Shown: positions 24,983 to 34,320, counted from the first letter of the stretch. The stretch: DNA of 44,625 nucleotides from an uncultured Erysipelotrichaceae bacterium (GCA_900315065.1 OMXQ01000008.1:1-44625); one strand, 5' to 3'. The notes: generated by a model from the letters alone, not told the origin. Numbers and translations are program-made.

Positions 24983-25240
24983 CTATTCAAGCTTCCCTTT
25001 CAGTTGTTTCTGAAATTCTTCAACGTCATTCATGATTTCCTTTTCATCAATATTGTATTTTACTGCGAGTTCCTGTGCAATTTGGGAATTTGATTTACCC
25101 TGACTCATTAATTGCCAGATTTCTGCACCTGTCTCATTGATTTCAATCGGTGGAATATAATTTTCAGTTTCTGCTGTATTGACCAGCCACCAGGTTCTTC
25201 CTGTCTTTCTGAGAATGTAGTTATTTATTTTCTTTTGCAT
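24983..25240 (-). CDS. Stand-alone PqqD-like protein in the Pel operon
   Basis: 85 aa from the ATG at 25240, nine bases after AAGG; an ATG six bases earlier is too close to that site. The sequence has a strand pair (ILRKTGRTWWLVN), then INETGAEIWQLMSQGKS and two helices: the PqqD/RRE winged-helix layout at the usual length. PqqD proteins bind leader peptides and deliver them to modifying enzymes. Its core NETGAEIW is identical to that of the PqqD domain of the kinase at 679-1905. It overlaps the GT-C-like gene upstream by 20 nt and precedes SDR-PelD by 2 nt. A PqqD protein has no known job in Pel synthesis. Confidence 0.75.
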   Translation of the reverse strand: MQKKINNYILRKTGRTWWLVNTAETENYIPPIEINETGAEIWQLMSQGKSNSQIAQELAVKYNIDEKEIMNDVEEFQKQLKGKLE

Positions 25241-27731
25241 TGTCATAGTCCTTCGTGTTATAGCCGTAATCAATTGCCAGATTCAGTAATCGGTACGTAT
25301 TCTGATGAATGCGATAGCAGATGAATTTATCTGTCTTGTAATAGACGCTCACTTCATCCGGGTGCATTTTCTGCAATGTCTGTGCCCAGTAATATAAACG
25401 GGCCATTACAATTTTACGATTATCATATTTATAAACGCTCAATCCGCTTCCTGATGGAATCTGTTTGTCTGCATCCTTTTCTGTAAAAGGATCCTGATAG
25501 CCTCTTCCATCATATATAAGCGGCGTGGTTTCAATATAAACAAATATATCCGGAGTAGGAATATAGAAAGTAGTTGAAGCAGAAGGTTTTTCAATACCAT
25601 GCAGCAAATCGATAATTTCAGTGTGATATCCGTAGCCGTCAACCATCTGTCTTTCATCATTGGCAGATACAATTGTCCATGTATTATTTTTAAAATTACG
25701 CATTACATTCGTCAGAACAATGATACTTTCATTGACCTGCATACCGACTCTGTCCGTCGTCTGCCATTGGGTTTTTGCATTATTCAATGACGCAATAACC
25801 AACACAGCGGCAAGAAGAACCGATCCGGCTTGTCTGATTCTTTTCTTGAACCTTCCAGGCAGGAGAAGCGAATCAAGCATGAATCCACCAGCAGCAGGCA
25901 GCAGATAATTCAGAAAACTATCGGCTCTATCAAACGGCATCACAGTTGGCAGTTTCAATCCCGCTGCACACGTTGCCAGAATCATGATTTCTGTTGAAAA
26001 ACTCATGGAGATAATAATATCGTTGTATATACTGCGTTTATGATGCCTTAATTTTCTGATAAGGATCCGCAGCAGTCCGCTGGAAAAAATACACAACGGG
26101 AGCCATAAAATAACCCTGATGGTTTTTTCACGCAGCGGCAATAGTTTCTGCTGAAAGAAATCAACCATTACCGGATATGCCGTGGTGATTTTCTCTTTCA
26201 CTGCATTCAGCTTTACTAAAATAGTTTCTTTAAAACTCGGTTTCTTTTCTTCTTCTTCTTTGATCTCTTCATCTGACTCATTGTCTGTATTTTCATCGTC
26301 ATTGTCTTCTACTTTGACATCAATCAGATTGCCGTTTGCATCAAAATAATATGTTGCGTTTTTCCCTTCCGGAATTTCAATATCAGTAAGGTTTGACTTG
26401 TCTTTTCCTTTCATAATATTGACTGCCCAGTACATAGATCCTTCCAAATGTTTTCCCATTGCAACCGCAGTTGTAAGCGGAATAAAGGCAATAACGATCG
26501 CAAGCAGGGCAGATCTCAGAATCGGCACAAAATATTCTCTTCTGAAAATCAGATGAATGAATCCTATCGCAAAACCAACACAGATCAAAAAGACAACAAT
26601 TGTATTATAAAAATGGAAAGATACAGTTAATGAAAATGACAAAATAAACATCAGCAGCAGAATCTGAGACTTTCTGCTTTGTCTGACAGATGCTTTCTGT
26701 TTTTCCAACAGATTTCTGATTTTTATCTTGATGGATACTTCAGGTTTTTTATCTTTTTTCTTCAGAAAACCAGGTACATGAAACAACATTTTCCATGTCT
26801 TTGGCTCAATTTCTTTTTTCCCGATTTCCGCTGTTCTGGAAACTACAAAAGCAATCAGATAATACAAAGACGGGTATATGAACATCATGCCGTATTCCTG
26901 CGGCAAAGTTGCATAGAAACGATCTGCGTTGACGTTAATATTGTAAAAACTGGCTGTAATAATATTTGCCGTTGTAACACCATAAGAGAGATACTTATTC
27001 CTGAAAAGCAGATACATGAATGCAAATAATGCATACATGGTATAAGCATCACTCACAACATAGAAAAGACGCATCAAAGTCATAATTTTGAAGCCGGTTA
27101 ATTCGTGCATAAGATACACCAGATTATGCATGCCGAAAGGATAGACACCTGCCGCAAAGATATTGTTATATTTCATCTGATTGATCCAGTAGGAATGAAC
27201 GATAATATCAGACGCACCATAACCAAGCATATATCTGGTCATGCCGCCGAATTCAATCATGATAAAAACGGTCATGACGGAAAAAAATATGCAGTCAACC
27301 GGATATTTCCGGACAATCCGGAACAGCTTTATAAATGGAAAAATCAATAATTTGAGAAAGTGATGGAATGTCTGATCTGCAAAGTGTCTGTTTCCGAAAG
27401 TACCAGCATCCAGCTTTTTCAGATTTGAACTCAGCTGGCTGATTTTCTTCGATACTTTTTCAGCCACCCGGCGGTTTCTTGCTTCCCATATAATTGGAAT
27501 TATGATTCCTGCAATCAATGTCACTTTGTTTGAAACTTTGAATATTTCCAGAAAATAGACCAGATTGACCAGATAGAAAACACCTGCAGTATAACAGATG
27601 AGAAGCTTTTCCAAATTTTTGAATTGATTGAGATGATTCCATAAGACAAAACAAGGAAGTAGTAATGTAAGGAAAGTATAGAAGAAAAACATCAATATAA
27701 TCTGCCAGATATTCATTACCTGAATTGACAT
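25221..27731 (-). CDS. Large multi-spanning membrane protein, GT-C-like
   Basis: 836 aa with roughly 12-14 hydrophobic helices in two blocks (about 8-95 and 140-455; 545-650) and a soluble C-terminal domain (about 660-836). The first extracellular loop has YGASDIIVHSYW (about 172-183), with the acidic/His residues expected near the active site of GT-C glycosyltransferases such as O-mannosyltransferase and polymerase-type proteins. An acidic linker near 480-515 (DDENTDNESDEEIKEEEEKK) separates the blocks. It is the first gene of the Pel-like operon, with a TATAAT promoter and AAGGAAGGGGG ribosome site. It could glycosylate an exported protein or add side groups to the polymer; no exact family is recognised. 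Confidence 0.5.
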   Translation of the reverse strand: MSIQVMNIWQIILMFFFYTFLTLLLPCFVLWNHLNQFKNLEKLLICYTAGVFYLVNLVYFLEIFKVSNKVTLIAGIIIPIIWEARNRRVAEKVSKKISQLSSNLKKLDAGTFGNRHFADQTFHHFLKLLIFPFIKLFRIVRKYPVDCIFFSVMTVFIMIEFGGMTRYMLGYGASDIIVHSYWINQMKYNNIFAAGVYPFGMHNLVYLMHELTGFKIMTLMRLFYVVSDAYTMYALFAFMYLLFRNKYLSYGVTTANIITASFYNINVNADRFYATLPQEYGMMFIYPSLYYLIAFVVSRTAEIGKKEIEPKTWKMLFHVPGFLKKKDKKPEVSIKIKIRNLLEKQKASVRQSRKSQILLLMFILSFSLTVSFHFYNTIVVFLICVGFAIGFIHLIFRREYFVPILRSALLAIVIAFIPLTTAVAMGKHLEGSMYWAVNIMKGKDKSNLTDIEIPEGKNATYYFDANGNLIDVKVEDNDDENTDNESDEEIKEEEEKKPSFKETILVKLNAVKEKITTAYPVMVDFFQQKLLPLREKTIRVILWLPLCIFSSGLLRILIRKLRHHKRSIYNDIIISMSFSTEIMILATCAAGLKLPTVMPFDRADSFLNYLLPAAGGFMLDSLLLPGRFKKRIRQAGSVLLAAVLVIASLNNAKTQWQTTDRVGMQVNESIIVLTNVMRNFKNNTWTIVSANDERQMVDGYGYHTEIIDLLHGIEKPSASTTFYIPTPDIFVYIETTPLIYDGRGYQDPFTEKDADKQIPSGSGLSVYKYDNRKIVMARLYYWAQTLQKMHPDEVSVYYKTDKFICYRIHQNTYRLLNLAIDYGYNTKDYDNAKENK

Positions 27732-27770
27732 TTTTTCTTCCCCCTTCCTTTAGTGTAAACAAACAATTTT

Positions 27771-27799
27771 ATTATACTATTTTCATCTGATAGTTTGCC
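27771..27799 (-). promoter_or_regulatory. Promoter of the Pel-like operon
   Basis: On the minus strand TATAAT (27776-27771) lies about 40 nt before the ATG at 27731. A weak -35, GGCAAA (27799-27794), is at 17-nt spacing. The seven genes downstream overlap or nearly touch, so this is probably the main promoter for all of them. Confidence 0.5.
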
Positions 27800-27809
27800 T
27801 ATCTCTACT

Positions 27810-27832
27810 AAAAACAGCGCATCCAGCGCTGT
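27810..27832 (-). terminator. Rho-independent terminator after ugd
   Basis: ACAGCGC / GCGCTGT (27814-27820 with 27826-27832), five-base loop, followed on the minus strand by TTTTTAG. It insulates ugd from the Pel-like operon. Confidence 0.85.
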
Positions 27833-27868
27833 ATTTAAATGTTCAATACAAAATACAAACCTTAAGAA

Positions 27869-29140
27869 CTAGTCTCTTTCAAACAGGTCCCTTGTATAGA
27901 CTTTATCTTTGACATCGTCCAGGCAATGATCATATCTGTTGGCAAGAATTGACTGGGATTTCTGCTTGAATTCAGCCAGATCATTTACGACCAGAGAACC
28001 AAAGAAAGTAGATCCATTTTCCAATGTTGGTTCATAGATAATAACCGTTGCGCCTTTTGCTTTGATTCTCTTCATGACGCCCTGTATAGAAGATTGGCGG
28101 AAGTTATCAGAGTGACTCTTCATAGTCAGTCTGTAGACACCGATTGTAACTATCTTTTCCTGAGAAGCCTGGTAATCATTATCATCAGAGTAGTCATAAT
28201 ACCCTGCAAGCTTGAGCACTCTGTCCGCAATAAAGTCTTTTCTGGTCCGGTTCGAATCAACAATTGCCTGAATTAAGTTCTCCGGCACATTGGCATAGTT
28301 GGCAAGCAGCTGCTTGGTATCCTTAGGCAGACAATAGCCGCCGTATCCAAAGGAAGGATTGTTATAGTGTGTCCCAATTCTTGGATCCAGACATACGCCG
28401 TCTATGATGTCTCTGGTATTCAGGCCTCTGCTTTCTGCGTACGTATCGAGTTCATTGAAGTAGGAAACACGCAGAGCCAGGTAGGTATTCGCAAAGAGCT
28501 TGACGGCTTCTGCTTCGTCAAAACCCATTGTGAGTATTTCTACATCCTTCTTTACTGCACCTTCTTTCAGAAGTTGTGCAAAGGTTGTGGATGCTTTTAC
28601 TACACAAGGATCCTTCTGATCTGTTCCAACAATAATTCTACTTGGATACAGGTTGTCATACAGAGCCTTGGATTCTCTCAGAAATTCAGGACTGAACAAA
28701 ATCCGATTTGTCTTGTATTTCTTTCTGGCAGATTCCGTATAACCGACCGGGATAGTACTTTTGATTACCATGTATGCATGACCCTGGCACCTGAGTACCT
28801 GTTCAATCACAGACTCAACTGCGCTGGTATCGAAGAAGTTCTTCTTTGAGTCATAGTTGGTTGGTGCAGCAACAATGACATAATCTGCTTCTTTGTAAAC
28901 TTCATCAGAAGGATTGTCAGTTTCTTTGCCATTGTTCCAAACAAAGTGAAGATCCAGTTTTCTTTCTTCGTGTTCTTTAAAGAATTTTTCTATGTAATCA
29001 TCCTGAATCGGGCTTACCCACTTGTTAAGCTTTTCAATCTTTTCCGGCAGAATATCTATACCCGTGACATGATTGTGCTGCGATAAAAGTACTGCCAGAG
29101 ATAATCCTACATATCCTGTTCCTGCTACTGCAATATTCAT
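27869..29140 (-). CDS. ugd: UDP-glucose 6-dehydrogenase
   Basis: 423 aa, the usual length. The N-terminal NAD domain has [10 protein letters not shown] (5-14), then [11 protein letters not shown] (125-135), SPEFLRES (150-157) and the catalytic Cys270 in [10 protein letters not shown]. It oxidises UDP-Glc to UDP-GlcA with two NAD+. UDP-GlcA can feed the epimerase at 6792-7874. It has its own promoter: TATAAT at 29166-29161 and AAAGGAAAA before the ATG, with terminators on both sides, so it is monocistronic and can serve both polysaccharide units. Confidence 0.95.
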   Translation of the reverse strand: MNIAVAGTGYVGLSLAVLLSQHNHVTGIDILPEKIEKLNKWVSPIQDDYIEKFFKEHEERKLDLHFVWNNGKETDNPSDEVYKEADYVIVAAPTNYDSKKNFFDTSAVESVIEQVLRCQGHAYMVIKSTIPVGYTESARKKYKTNRILFSPEFLRESKALYDNLYPSRIIVGTDQKDPCVVKASTTFAQLLKEGAVKKDVEILTMGFDEAEAVKLFANTYLALRVSYFNELDTYAESRGLNTRDIIDGVCLDPRIGTHYNNPSFGYGGYCLPKDTKQLLANYANVPENLIQAIVDSNRTRKDFIADRVLKLAGYYDYSDDNDYQASQEKIVTIGVYRLTMKSHSDNFRQSSIQGVMKRIKAKGATVIIYEPTLENGSTFFGSLVVNDLAEFKQKSQSILANRYDHCLDDVKDKVYTRDLFERD

Positions 29141-29186
29141 TTTCCGTTTTCCTTTGTATTTATTATATCTGCTTTTTCCTGCATAG

Positions 29187-29216
29187 AAAAAACAGCAGCT
29201 TCATTGAACTGCTGTT
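29187..29216 (-). terminator. Rho-independent terminator after the ThyX-like gene
   Basis: AACAGCAG / CTGCTGTT (29191-29198 with 29209-29216), ten-base loop, followed on the minus strand by TTTTC. It ends the housekeeping run before ugd. Confidence 0.85.
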
Positions 29217-29223
29217 CATAAGA

Positions 29224-29856
29224 TTATGCTTCTTCACCAGTAATGAATTCACTATGCGGCAGAGTCTTTACCCACTCACAGAAGGCACGCCATTCAGGGA
29301 GTCTGTGATCTTTTCTCTGATGGTAGATGGTCTTCAATGCACGATAGTTGGTTGTCATCTTGGCAGTCAGACGGAAGCCGGCCGGATTGGAATAAAGAAT
29401 AGAAAGATACATATCATTGAGCTGTTTTGTCAGTTCCGTTGTATCATGTCCTGCTTCCTTTTCCTGCTGCATCTTTTCGTTAAGCTGGTTGTATTCAGCT
29501 ACCTTTTCCTTCATGATTTCAATGATGCGCTTGTCAGTCTGCGGCATATAAACATCATCAAGATTGAATTTGGTAATTCTGTGCATGGTAGATTGGGAAG
29601 AGATGAAATTCAGGAAAGTATATCTTTCTGCTTCGACCCAGGCTTTATTGGAGAAAGTCAGATCGAACTGAACAACAATTCCCGTCATGAACTGATCATG
29701 ACCGGAACCAGCCGGACTGTTGGCCAGAGCTCTGGTTGTCTTTGTAATTTCATCGGTTACTTTGTTCAGATCTACTGCATAGGAATACTTGGCACCTTTG
29801 ACGGAATCCTCCAGGCCGTATACCTGTACATTGGAAACAACATCAGTGTAATTCAT
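29224..29856 (-). CDS. ThyX-like protein without the canonical motif
   Basis: 210 aa from the ATG at 29856 (AAAGGGA upstream); it overlaps the end of mnmG by 14 nt. The order of elements follows flavin-dependent thymidylate synthase: a WxEAERYTFLNFISSQSTMHR segment (about 80-101, cited here in part) in the place of the ThyX RHRxxSxNExSxRY box, and near the C-terminus TAKMTTNYRALKTIYHQR in the place of the substrate-binding NARSLxxFLxLR segment. The RHR and the first Ser are not kept, so dUMP/FAD chemistry may differ. It may be a divergent ThyX, a nucleotide-binding relative, or a degenerate copy; without a homology search I cannot choose. Confidence 0.5.
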   Translation of the reverse strand: MNYTDVVSNVQVYGLEDSVKGAKYSYAVDLNKVTDEITKTTRALANSPAGSGHDQFMTGIVVQFDLTFSNKAWVEAERYTFLNFISSQSTMHRITKFNLDDVYMPQTDKRIIEIMKEKVAEYNQLNEKMQQEKEAGHDTTELTKQLNDMYLSILYSNPAGFRLTAKMTTNYRALKTIYHQRKDHRLPEWRAFCEWVKTLPHSEFITGEEA

Positions 29857-31735
29857 TTTTCTTGAGTCCCTTTCCCTGTTTGATTGCAATGGCCAATACA
29901 GCTAAGTCAGCCGGATTGACACCGGAAATTCTGGAAGCCTGGCCCATGGTAGCCGGCTTGAATTTGGTGAGTTTCTGTCTGCCCTCAATGGAGAGGTTGT
30001 CTACTTCGTCATAATTGAAGTCGACGCCGAGTATCTGTTCTTCCATGGCAGCGAGTTTCTTTGCCTCACGGCGCTGTTTGTTGATGTAGCCTTCATACTT
30101 GATATCGATGTCAGCTTTTCTGGCAAGGTCATGATCTGCTTCAATATTGATTGCTTCTAAGAGCTTTTCGGATTCAACCCCTGGTCTTTTAACGAGTTCA
30201 ATTCCATTGACACCCTTGTGTTCGGTTTCCGTGTAGCCGAGCGTTTCAAGATAAGCATTGACCTTCGGATCATCCATTTCAAAATTGGTATTTCTGAGGG
30301 TCTGTTCCAGGTCATTGAGGTTCTGCTGCTTTTTGAGGAAAGCTTCATATCTCTGATCCGAAATCAGACCAACCTGTCTGCCCTTTTCGATCAGTCTTTC
30401 TTCCGCGTTGTCGTGTCTGAGCAGGAGTCTGAATTCTGCCCGGCTGGTCAGCAGTCTGTATGGTTCCTTTGTGCCCTTGGTTGTAAGGTCATCAACTAAG
30501 ACGCCAATGTAAGCTTCGTCTCTTTTGAAGACGAGGGGTTCTCTCCCCTGCAGTTTCATGACGGCATTAATGCCTGCCATGATTCCCTGGCCGGCTGCTT
30601 CTTCATAACCGGAAGTACAATTGACCTGACCGGCAGTGAAGAGATTCTCAACGATCTTGGACTCGAAAGTCGGCTTCATCTGGATCGGATCAATGGCATC
30701 ATATTCGATGGCATAAGCATATTTCCTGATGATGCAGTGTTCAAAGCCTGGCAGACTATGAACCATCTTTTCCTGAATATCTCTTGGAAGAGATGTAGAG
30801 AAACCCTGGACATAAGTTGTATCCATGGTCAGGGATTCCGGTTCCAGGAACAAGAGGTGTCTCGGCTTGTCTTTGAATCTGACAAGCTTATCTTCAATAG
30901 AAGGACAGTATCTTGGACCGACGCCTTTGACAACACCGGAATACATGGAAGACTTATTCAGGTTGGAAAGAATCAGTTCATGAGTTACCGGTGTGGTATA
31001 AGTCATGTAACAAGGAACCTGATCCTTGAATGGTCTGACATCTTCTCTTCTGGTTGTTTCCGAAAAGCGTAGGAATTCATCGGTGCCTGGTTCATACTTG
31101 GTCTTGGAGAAGTCAATGGACTTGGTCAGGACTCGAGGCGGTGTGCCGGTCTTGAGACGCATAGTTTCAATGCCGAGGTCTCGTAATGACTGGGAAAGAT
31201 CATTGGTTGTGGTTTCCAAATCCGGTCCGCCCATTCTGACTTCGGAAGAAATCATATTGACGCCAGCCATATATGTACCGGTTGTCAGGATGACAATGTG
31301 ACAGGAAATAAAGGAACCGTCACTTAAAGTGACACCTGTGATCTTGTTGTTTTCCGCATTGATCCTGACTGCCATAGCTTCAATGACAGTCAGGTTTTCC
31401 TGGTGCAGGACAGTATCCTGCATCATTTTTTTATAGGCTATCTTATCAGACTGAACACGCAGGGCTCTGACCCCAGGGCCTTTGGCCCCGTTCAGCATCT
31501 TGAATTGGAGCGCAGTTTTATCTGCTGTGATCGGCATCTGGCCGCCCAGGGCATCAATTTCCCTGACGACAATGCCTTTGGCAGGACCGCCGACGCTGGG
31601 GTTGCAAGGCATCTTGCCGATGTTATCAATTGACAAGGATAAGAGCGCAGTATCCGCATGTAAACGTGCAGCCGCCAGAGCAGCTTCAATGCCGGCATGG
31701 CCGCCGCCGATTACGACAATATCAAAGTTCTTCAT
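29843..31735 (-). CDS. mnmG: tRNA U34 carboxymethylaminomethyl-modification enzyme MnmG
   Basis: 630 aa, the family's normal length. It has the FAD-binding GGGHAGIEAALAAARLH (9-25), MPCNPSVGGPAKG (42-54), the central LKTGTPPR, and the TSGYEEAAGQGIMAG box, with a C-terminal helical domain ending in the TMGQASRISGVNPADL segment. MnmG and MnmE build the (c)mnm5 group at the wobble U of certain tRNAs. The start lies inside the end of the upstream EVE-like gene (14-nt overlap), and its own end overlaps the ThyX-like gene. Confidence 0.97.
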   Translation of the reverse strand: MKNFDIVVIGGGHAGIEAALAAARLHADTALLSLSIDNIGKMPCNPSVGGPAKGIVVREIDALGGQMPITADKTALQFKMLNGAKGPGVRALRVQSDKIAYKKMMQDTVLHQENLTVIEAMAVRINAENNKITGVTLSDGSFISCHIVILTTGTYMAGVNMISSEVRMGGPDLETTTNDLSQSLRDLGIETMRLKTGTPPRVLTKSIDFSKTKYEPGTDEFLRFSETTRREDVRPFKDQVPCYMTYTTPVTHELILSNLNKSSMYSGVVKGVGPRYCPSIEDKLVRFKDKPRHLLFLEPESLTMDTTYVQGFSTSLPRDIQEKMVHSLPGFEHCIIRKYAYAIEYDAIDPIQMKPTFESKIVENLFTAGQVNCTSGYEEAAGQGIMAGINAVMKLQGREPLVFKRDEAYIGVLVDDLTTKGTKEPYRLLTSRAEFRLLLRHDNAEERLIEKGRQVGLISDQRYEAFLKKQQNLNDLEQTLRNTNFEMDDPKVNAYLETLGYTETEHKGVNGIELVKRPGVESEKLLEAINIEADHDLARKADIDIKYEGYINKQRREAKKLAAMEEQILGVDFNYDEVDNLSIEGRQKLTKFKPATMGQASRISGVNPADLAVLAIAIKQGKGLKKNELH

Positions 31736-32627
31736 CGTTTATTAAATTCACCAGTTCTTTCACTTTACCGCATGGCTTGTCACTCAGAATTTCAAAAGTG
31801 ACGTTCCGGTCAAGATGATACTGCTTTGCAAGGAGTCTGTACAGACTTATTTTTCCAAAGAGTTCTCTTCTGCGTTCAGGTTCATCATTGGTCTGATAGA
31901 CATACGGAAGTGCAATTCTTATATTCTTCTGATCCAGCTTCATGGCATCCGTCTTCTGGCCGCGGATCATTTCCCAGCCTCTGGTCTGACATCTTTCTTC
32001 TGCTAAGCGATGAGCTCTTTGTTTTTCTTTTTCAACCCTGGAGTCAGGGCCGATGTCATGGGCAATCACAGCAAGCTGGTGGCAGATCTCATCCCGTTGG
32101 AAAATTATTTCCGGGGAAATAGAACGATCAGCCGTCCACAGATCGATGCCGTATTTTTCAGCGGTCTTCAGAATATTGTAGGTGACTTTCGGATCATCCT
32201 TATCAATGTAAGTATAGCTTTCGAGTTTATTCGGAATGGAAAGACCGGCTTCTTCCGGATAGATTGGAGAAAGGAAGAAAACAACATTCTTCAGATACAG
32301 ACATTGCATAGTCTTGGGAATGGTGCCTTTGCCTGCTTTCAGCAAAGCATTATGAAGACGCTGTTCAGAACTATAGCCGGTTGCTTCTCCGTATTGTTTC
32401 CACATCTGACTCAGTGACAGACGTACTGTACAGTCATAGTGGGCATAGCCGATCAGAGCTTTTCTGCGTGACCGTCCCGGACGCGCAAAGAAGAAGAGCA
32501 GATCTCCTTTTTCGAAATCTGCTATTTTTCTTTTGCTGGCAATGCGCCAGAAAAGGATTGTGCGGTTGCGGCACAATCTGTGGTATTCCAGCATTTCTTC
32601 GTCCGTTACGTACGCAATTGAGCTCAT
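31722..32627 (-). CDS. Uncharacterised protein with PUA/EVE-like N-terminal region
   Basis: 301 aa, soluble. Residues 22-60 (RTILFWRIASKRKI..FEKGDLLFFFARPGR... ALIGYA) look like a PUA-superfamily (ASCH/EVE) barrel, folds that read modified bases in RNA or DNA. Residues 60-150 continue as an alpha/beta region with IYPEEAGLSIP, and the rest is helical, basic and Arg/Lys-rich. No family name is secure. It is transcribed 25 nt after fhs with AAGGGA upstream and overlaps mnmG by 14 nt, so an RNA-related role next to a tRNA-modification enzyme is a plausible but untested inference. Confidence 0.45.
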   Translation of the reverse strand: MSSIAYVTDEEMLEYHRLCRNRTILFWRIASKRKIADFEKGDLLFFFARPGRSRRKALIGYAHYDCTVRLSLSQMWKQYGEATGYSSEQRLHNALLKAGKGTIPKTMQCLYLKNVVFFLSPIYPEEAGLSIPNKLESYTYIDKDDPKVTYNILKTAEKYGIDLWTADRSISPEIIFQRDEICHQLAVIAHDIGPDSRVEKEKQRAHRLAEERCQTRGWEMIRGQKTDAMKLDQKNIRIALPYVYQTNDEPERRRELFGKISLYRLLAKQYHLDRNVTFEILSDKPCGKVKELVNLINDEEL

Positions 32628-32652
32628 TGTTTTCCCTTCTATCTATTTTGAA

Positions 32653-34320
32653 TCAGAACAAACCGTAAGTTTCGCCGTCTTCATCAACACCCATATTGAC
32701 AGCAGCCGGTACCTTCGGTAAGCCTGGCATTGTCAGAATATTGCCTGTGTAGATGACAACGAAACCGGCACCGGCAGAGATGGAAATATCTCTGACCTTG
32801 ACGGTGAAGTTTCTAGGTCTGCCCTTGAGCTTGGCATCATCAGACAAAGAATTCTGTGTCTTGGCCATGCATACCGGCAGCTTGTCCCAGCCGTACTTTT
32901 TGTATTCTTCCATCTTGGCTTTTGCTTCTTCAGAGAACTCAACGCCGTCAGCACCATAAACAGTCCTGGCAATTGTTTCTACCTTGGCTTCAATGGAATC
33001 ATTGACATCATACAAAGGCGCATAGTGATTTTCTTCTTCACACTTTTCAACAATCATCTTTGCCAGATCTGTCATGCCGGCACCGCCGCTTGCCCAGCCG
33101 TCAGCTTCGGCAACCGGATAATTGTGTTCCTTGCACCAGTTGAGAAGAGCATCGACTTCAGCCTTGGTATCCTTGGCAAACTTGTTGATGGCAATGACAA
33201 ACGGAAGTCCGAATGCCTGAATGGTTTCCACATGCTTCTGGAGGTTTTCTGTGCCCTTGAGCATAGCTTCAACGTTTTCTTCCGTGAGCTGATCCAGTTC
33301 GACGCCGCCATGCATCTTGAGAGCTCTGACTGTAGCAACCAGTACAACTGCACTTGGATGGAGATTGGCAGCTCTGCACTTGATATCAAGGAACTTCTCT
33401 GCACCCAGATCTGCACCGAAGCCTGCTTCCGTAACAACATAATCAGCCAGCTTGAGGGCAAGGCTTGTAGCGATGATTGAGTTGCAGCCATGTGCAATAT
33501 TGGCGAAAGGACCGCCGTGAATAAATACCGGTGTGTGTTCAAGCGTCTGAACAAGGTTCGGCTTGATTGCTTCTTTCATAACTACGGTAGCTGCCCCTTC
33601 TGCCTGAATATCCTTTACTGTGACAGGCTTGTTGTCGTATGTGTAAGCAACAACGCACCTGGAAATTCTGTTTTCAAAGTCCTTGAGGTCTTTGGACAGA
33701 CACAGGATTGCCATGACTTCAGTAGCGACAGTGATGACAAAGTGGTCAGTTCTTTCAACGCCGTTTGTTTTCTTGACCTGGCCGATTGTAATGTCACGGA
33801 GGGTTCTGTCATTCATGTCCATGCATCTCTTCCAGACAACCTTTTCAGGATCAATGTTCAGCGGGTTGCCCTGGTAGATGGAATTATCCAGCATGGCAGC
33901 GATCAGGTTGTTTGCCGTAGTAATTGCATGCATGTCACCGGTAAAGTGCAGGTTGATGGATTCCATCGGTACTACCTGTGCATAGCCGCCGCCGGTTGCA
34001 CCGCCCTTGAGACCGAACACCGGACCTAAGGATGGTTCCCGCAGACAAGCCATAACGTTTTTGCCGATCTTCTGCAGACCATCAGCCAGACCAATTGTTG
34101 TTGTAGACTTGCCTTCGCCTGCCTTGGTCGGGGTGATTGCTGTAACCAGAATGAGTTTGCCGTCTTTTCTGCCTGCAGCTTCTTTCATCAATCCGGAAGA
34201 AATTTTGGCTTTGTCATTGCCGTAGCATTCGAGATACTTTTCATCAATGCCGGCTTTTTCTGCGATGACCTTGATGTCTTCGAGGGTTGCTGCCTGAGCG
34301 ATTCTTAAGTCGTTGTTCAT
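32653..34320 (-). CDS. fhs: Formate-tetrahydrofolate ligase
   Basis: 555 aa, typical length. It has the P-loop TPTKAGEGKST (about 64-74), EPSLGPVFGLKGGATGGGYAQV with the N10-formyl-transfer loop, and FTGDMHAI; this is the ATP-dependent conversion of formate plus THF to 10-formyl-THF. A GRE module that could release formate or related acids lies 6 kb away, but no direct link is shown. The start is the ATG at 34320 with AAGGAG eight bases upstream; a TTG six bases earlier is too close to that site. A TATAAC in the 60-nt gap after recR may give a separate promoter. Confidence 0.95.
   Translation of the reverse strand: MNNDLRIAQAATLEDIKVIAEKAGIDEKYLECYGNDKAKISSGLMKEAAGRKDGKLILVTAITPTKAGEGKSTTTIGLADGLQKIGKNVMACLREPSLGPVFGLKGGATGGGYAQVVPMESINLHFTGDMHAITTANNLIAAMLDNSIYQGNPLNIDPEKVVWKRCMDMNDRTLRDITIGQVKKTNGVERTDHFVITVATEVMAILCLSKDLKDFENRISRCVVAYTYDNKPVTVKDIQAEGAATVVMKEAIKPNLVQTLEHTPVFIHGGPFANIAHGCNSIIATSLALKLADYVVTEAGFGADLGAEKFLDIKCRAANLHPSAVVLVATVRALKMHGGVELDQLTEENVEAMLKGTENLQKHVETIQAFGLPFVIAINKFAKDTKAEVDALLNWCKEHNYPVAEADGWASGGAGMTDLAKMIVEKCEEENHYAPLYDVNDSIEAKVETIARTVYGADGVEFSEEAKAKMEEYKKYGWDKLPVCMAKTQNSLSDDAKLKGRPRNFTVKVRDISISAGAGFVVIYTGNILTMPGLPKVPAAVNMGVDEDGETYGLF

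Noticed and set aside
16687..29140. Mobile element or CRISPR array in the accessory region
   Set aside because: No transposase or integrase, no terminal inverted repeats and no spaced direct repeats were seen anywhere in the window.
31403..31745. Many long open frames antisense to mnmG, fhs, dnaX and serS
   Set aside because: They overlap well-identified genes, have no ribosome sites and no recognisable motifs; they are frame shadows.
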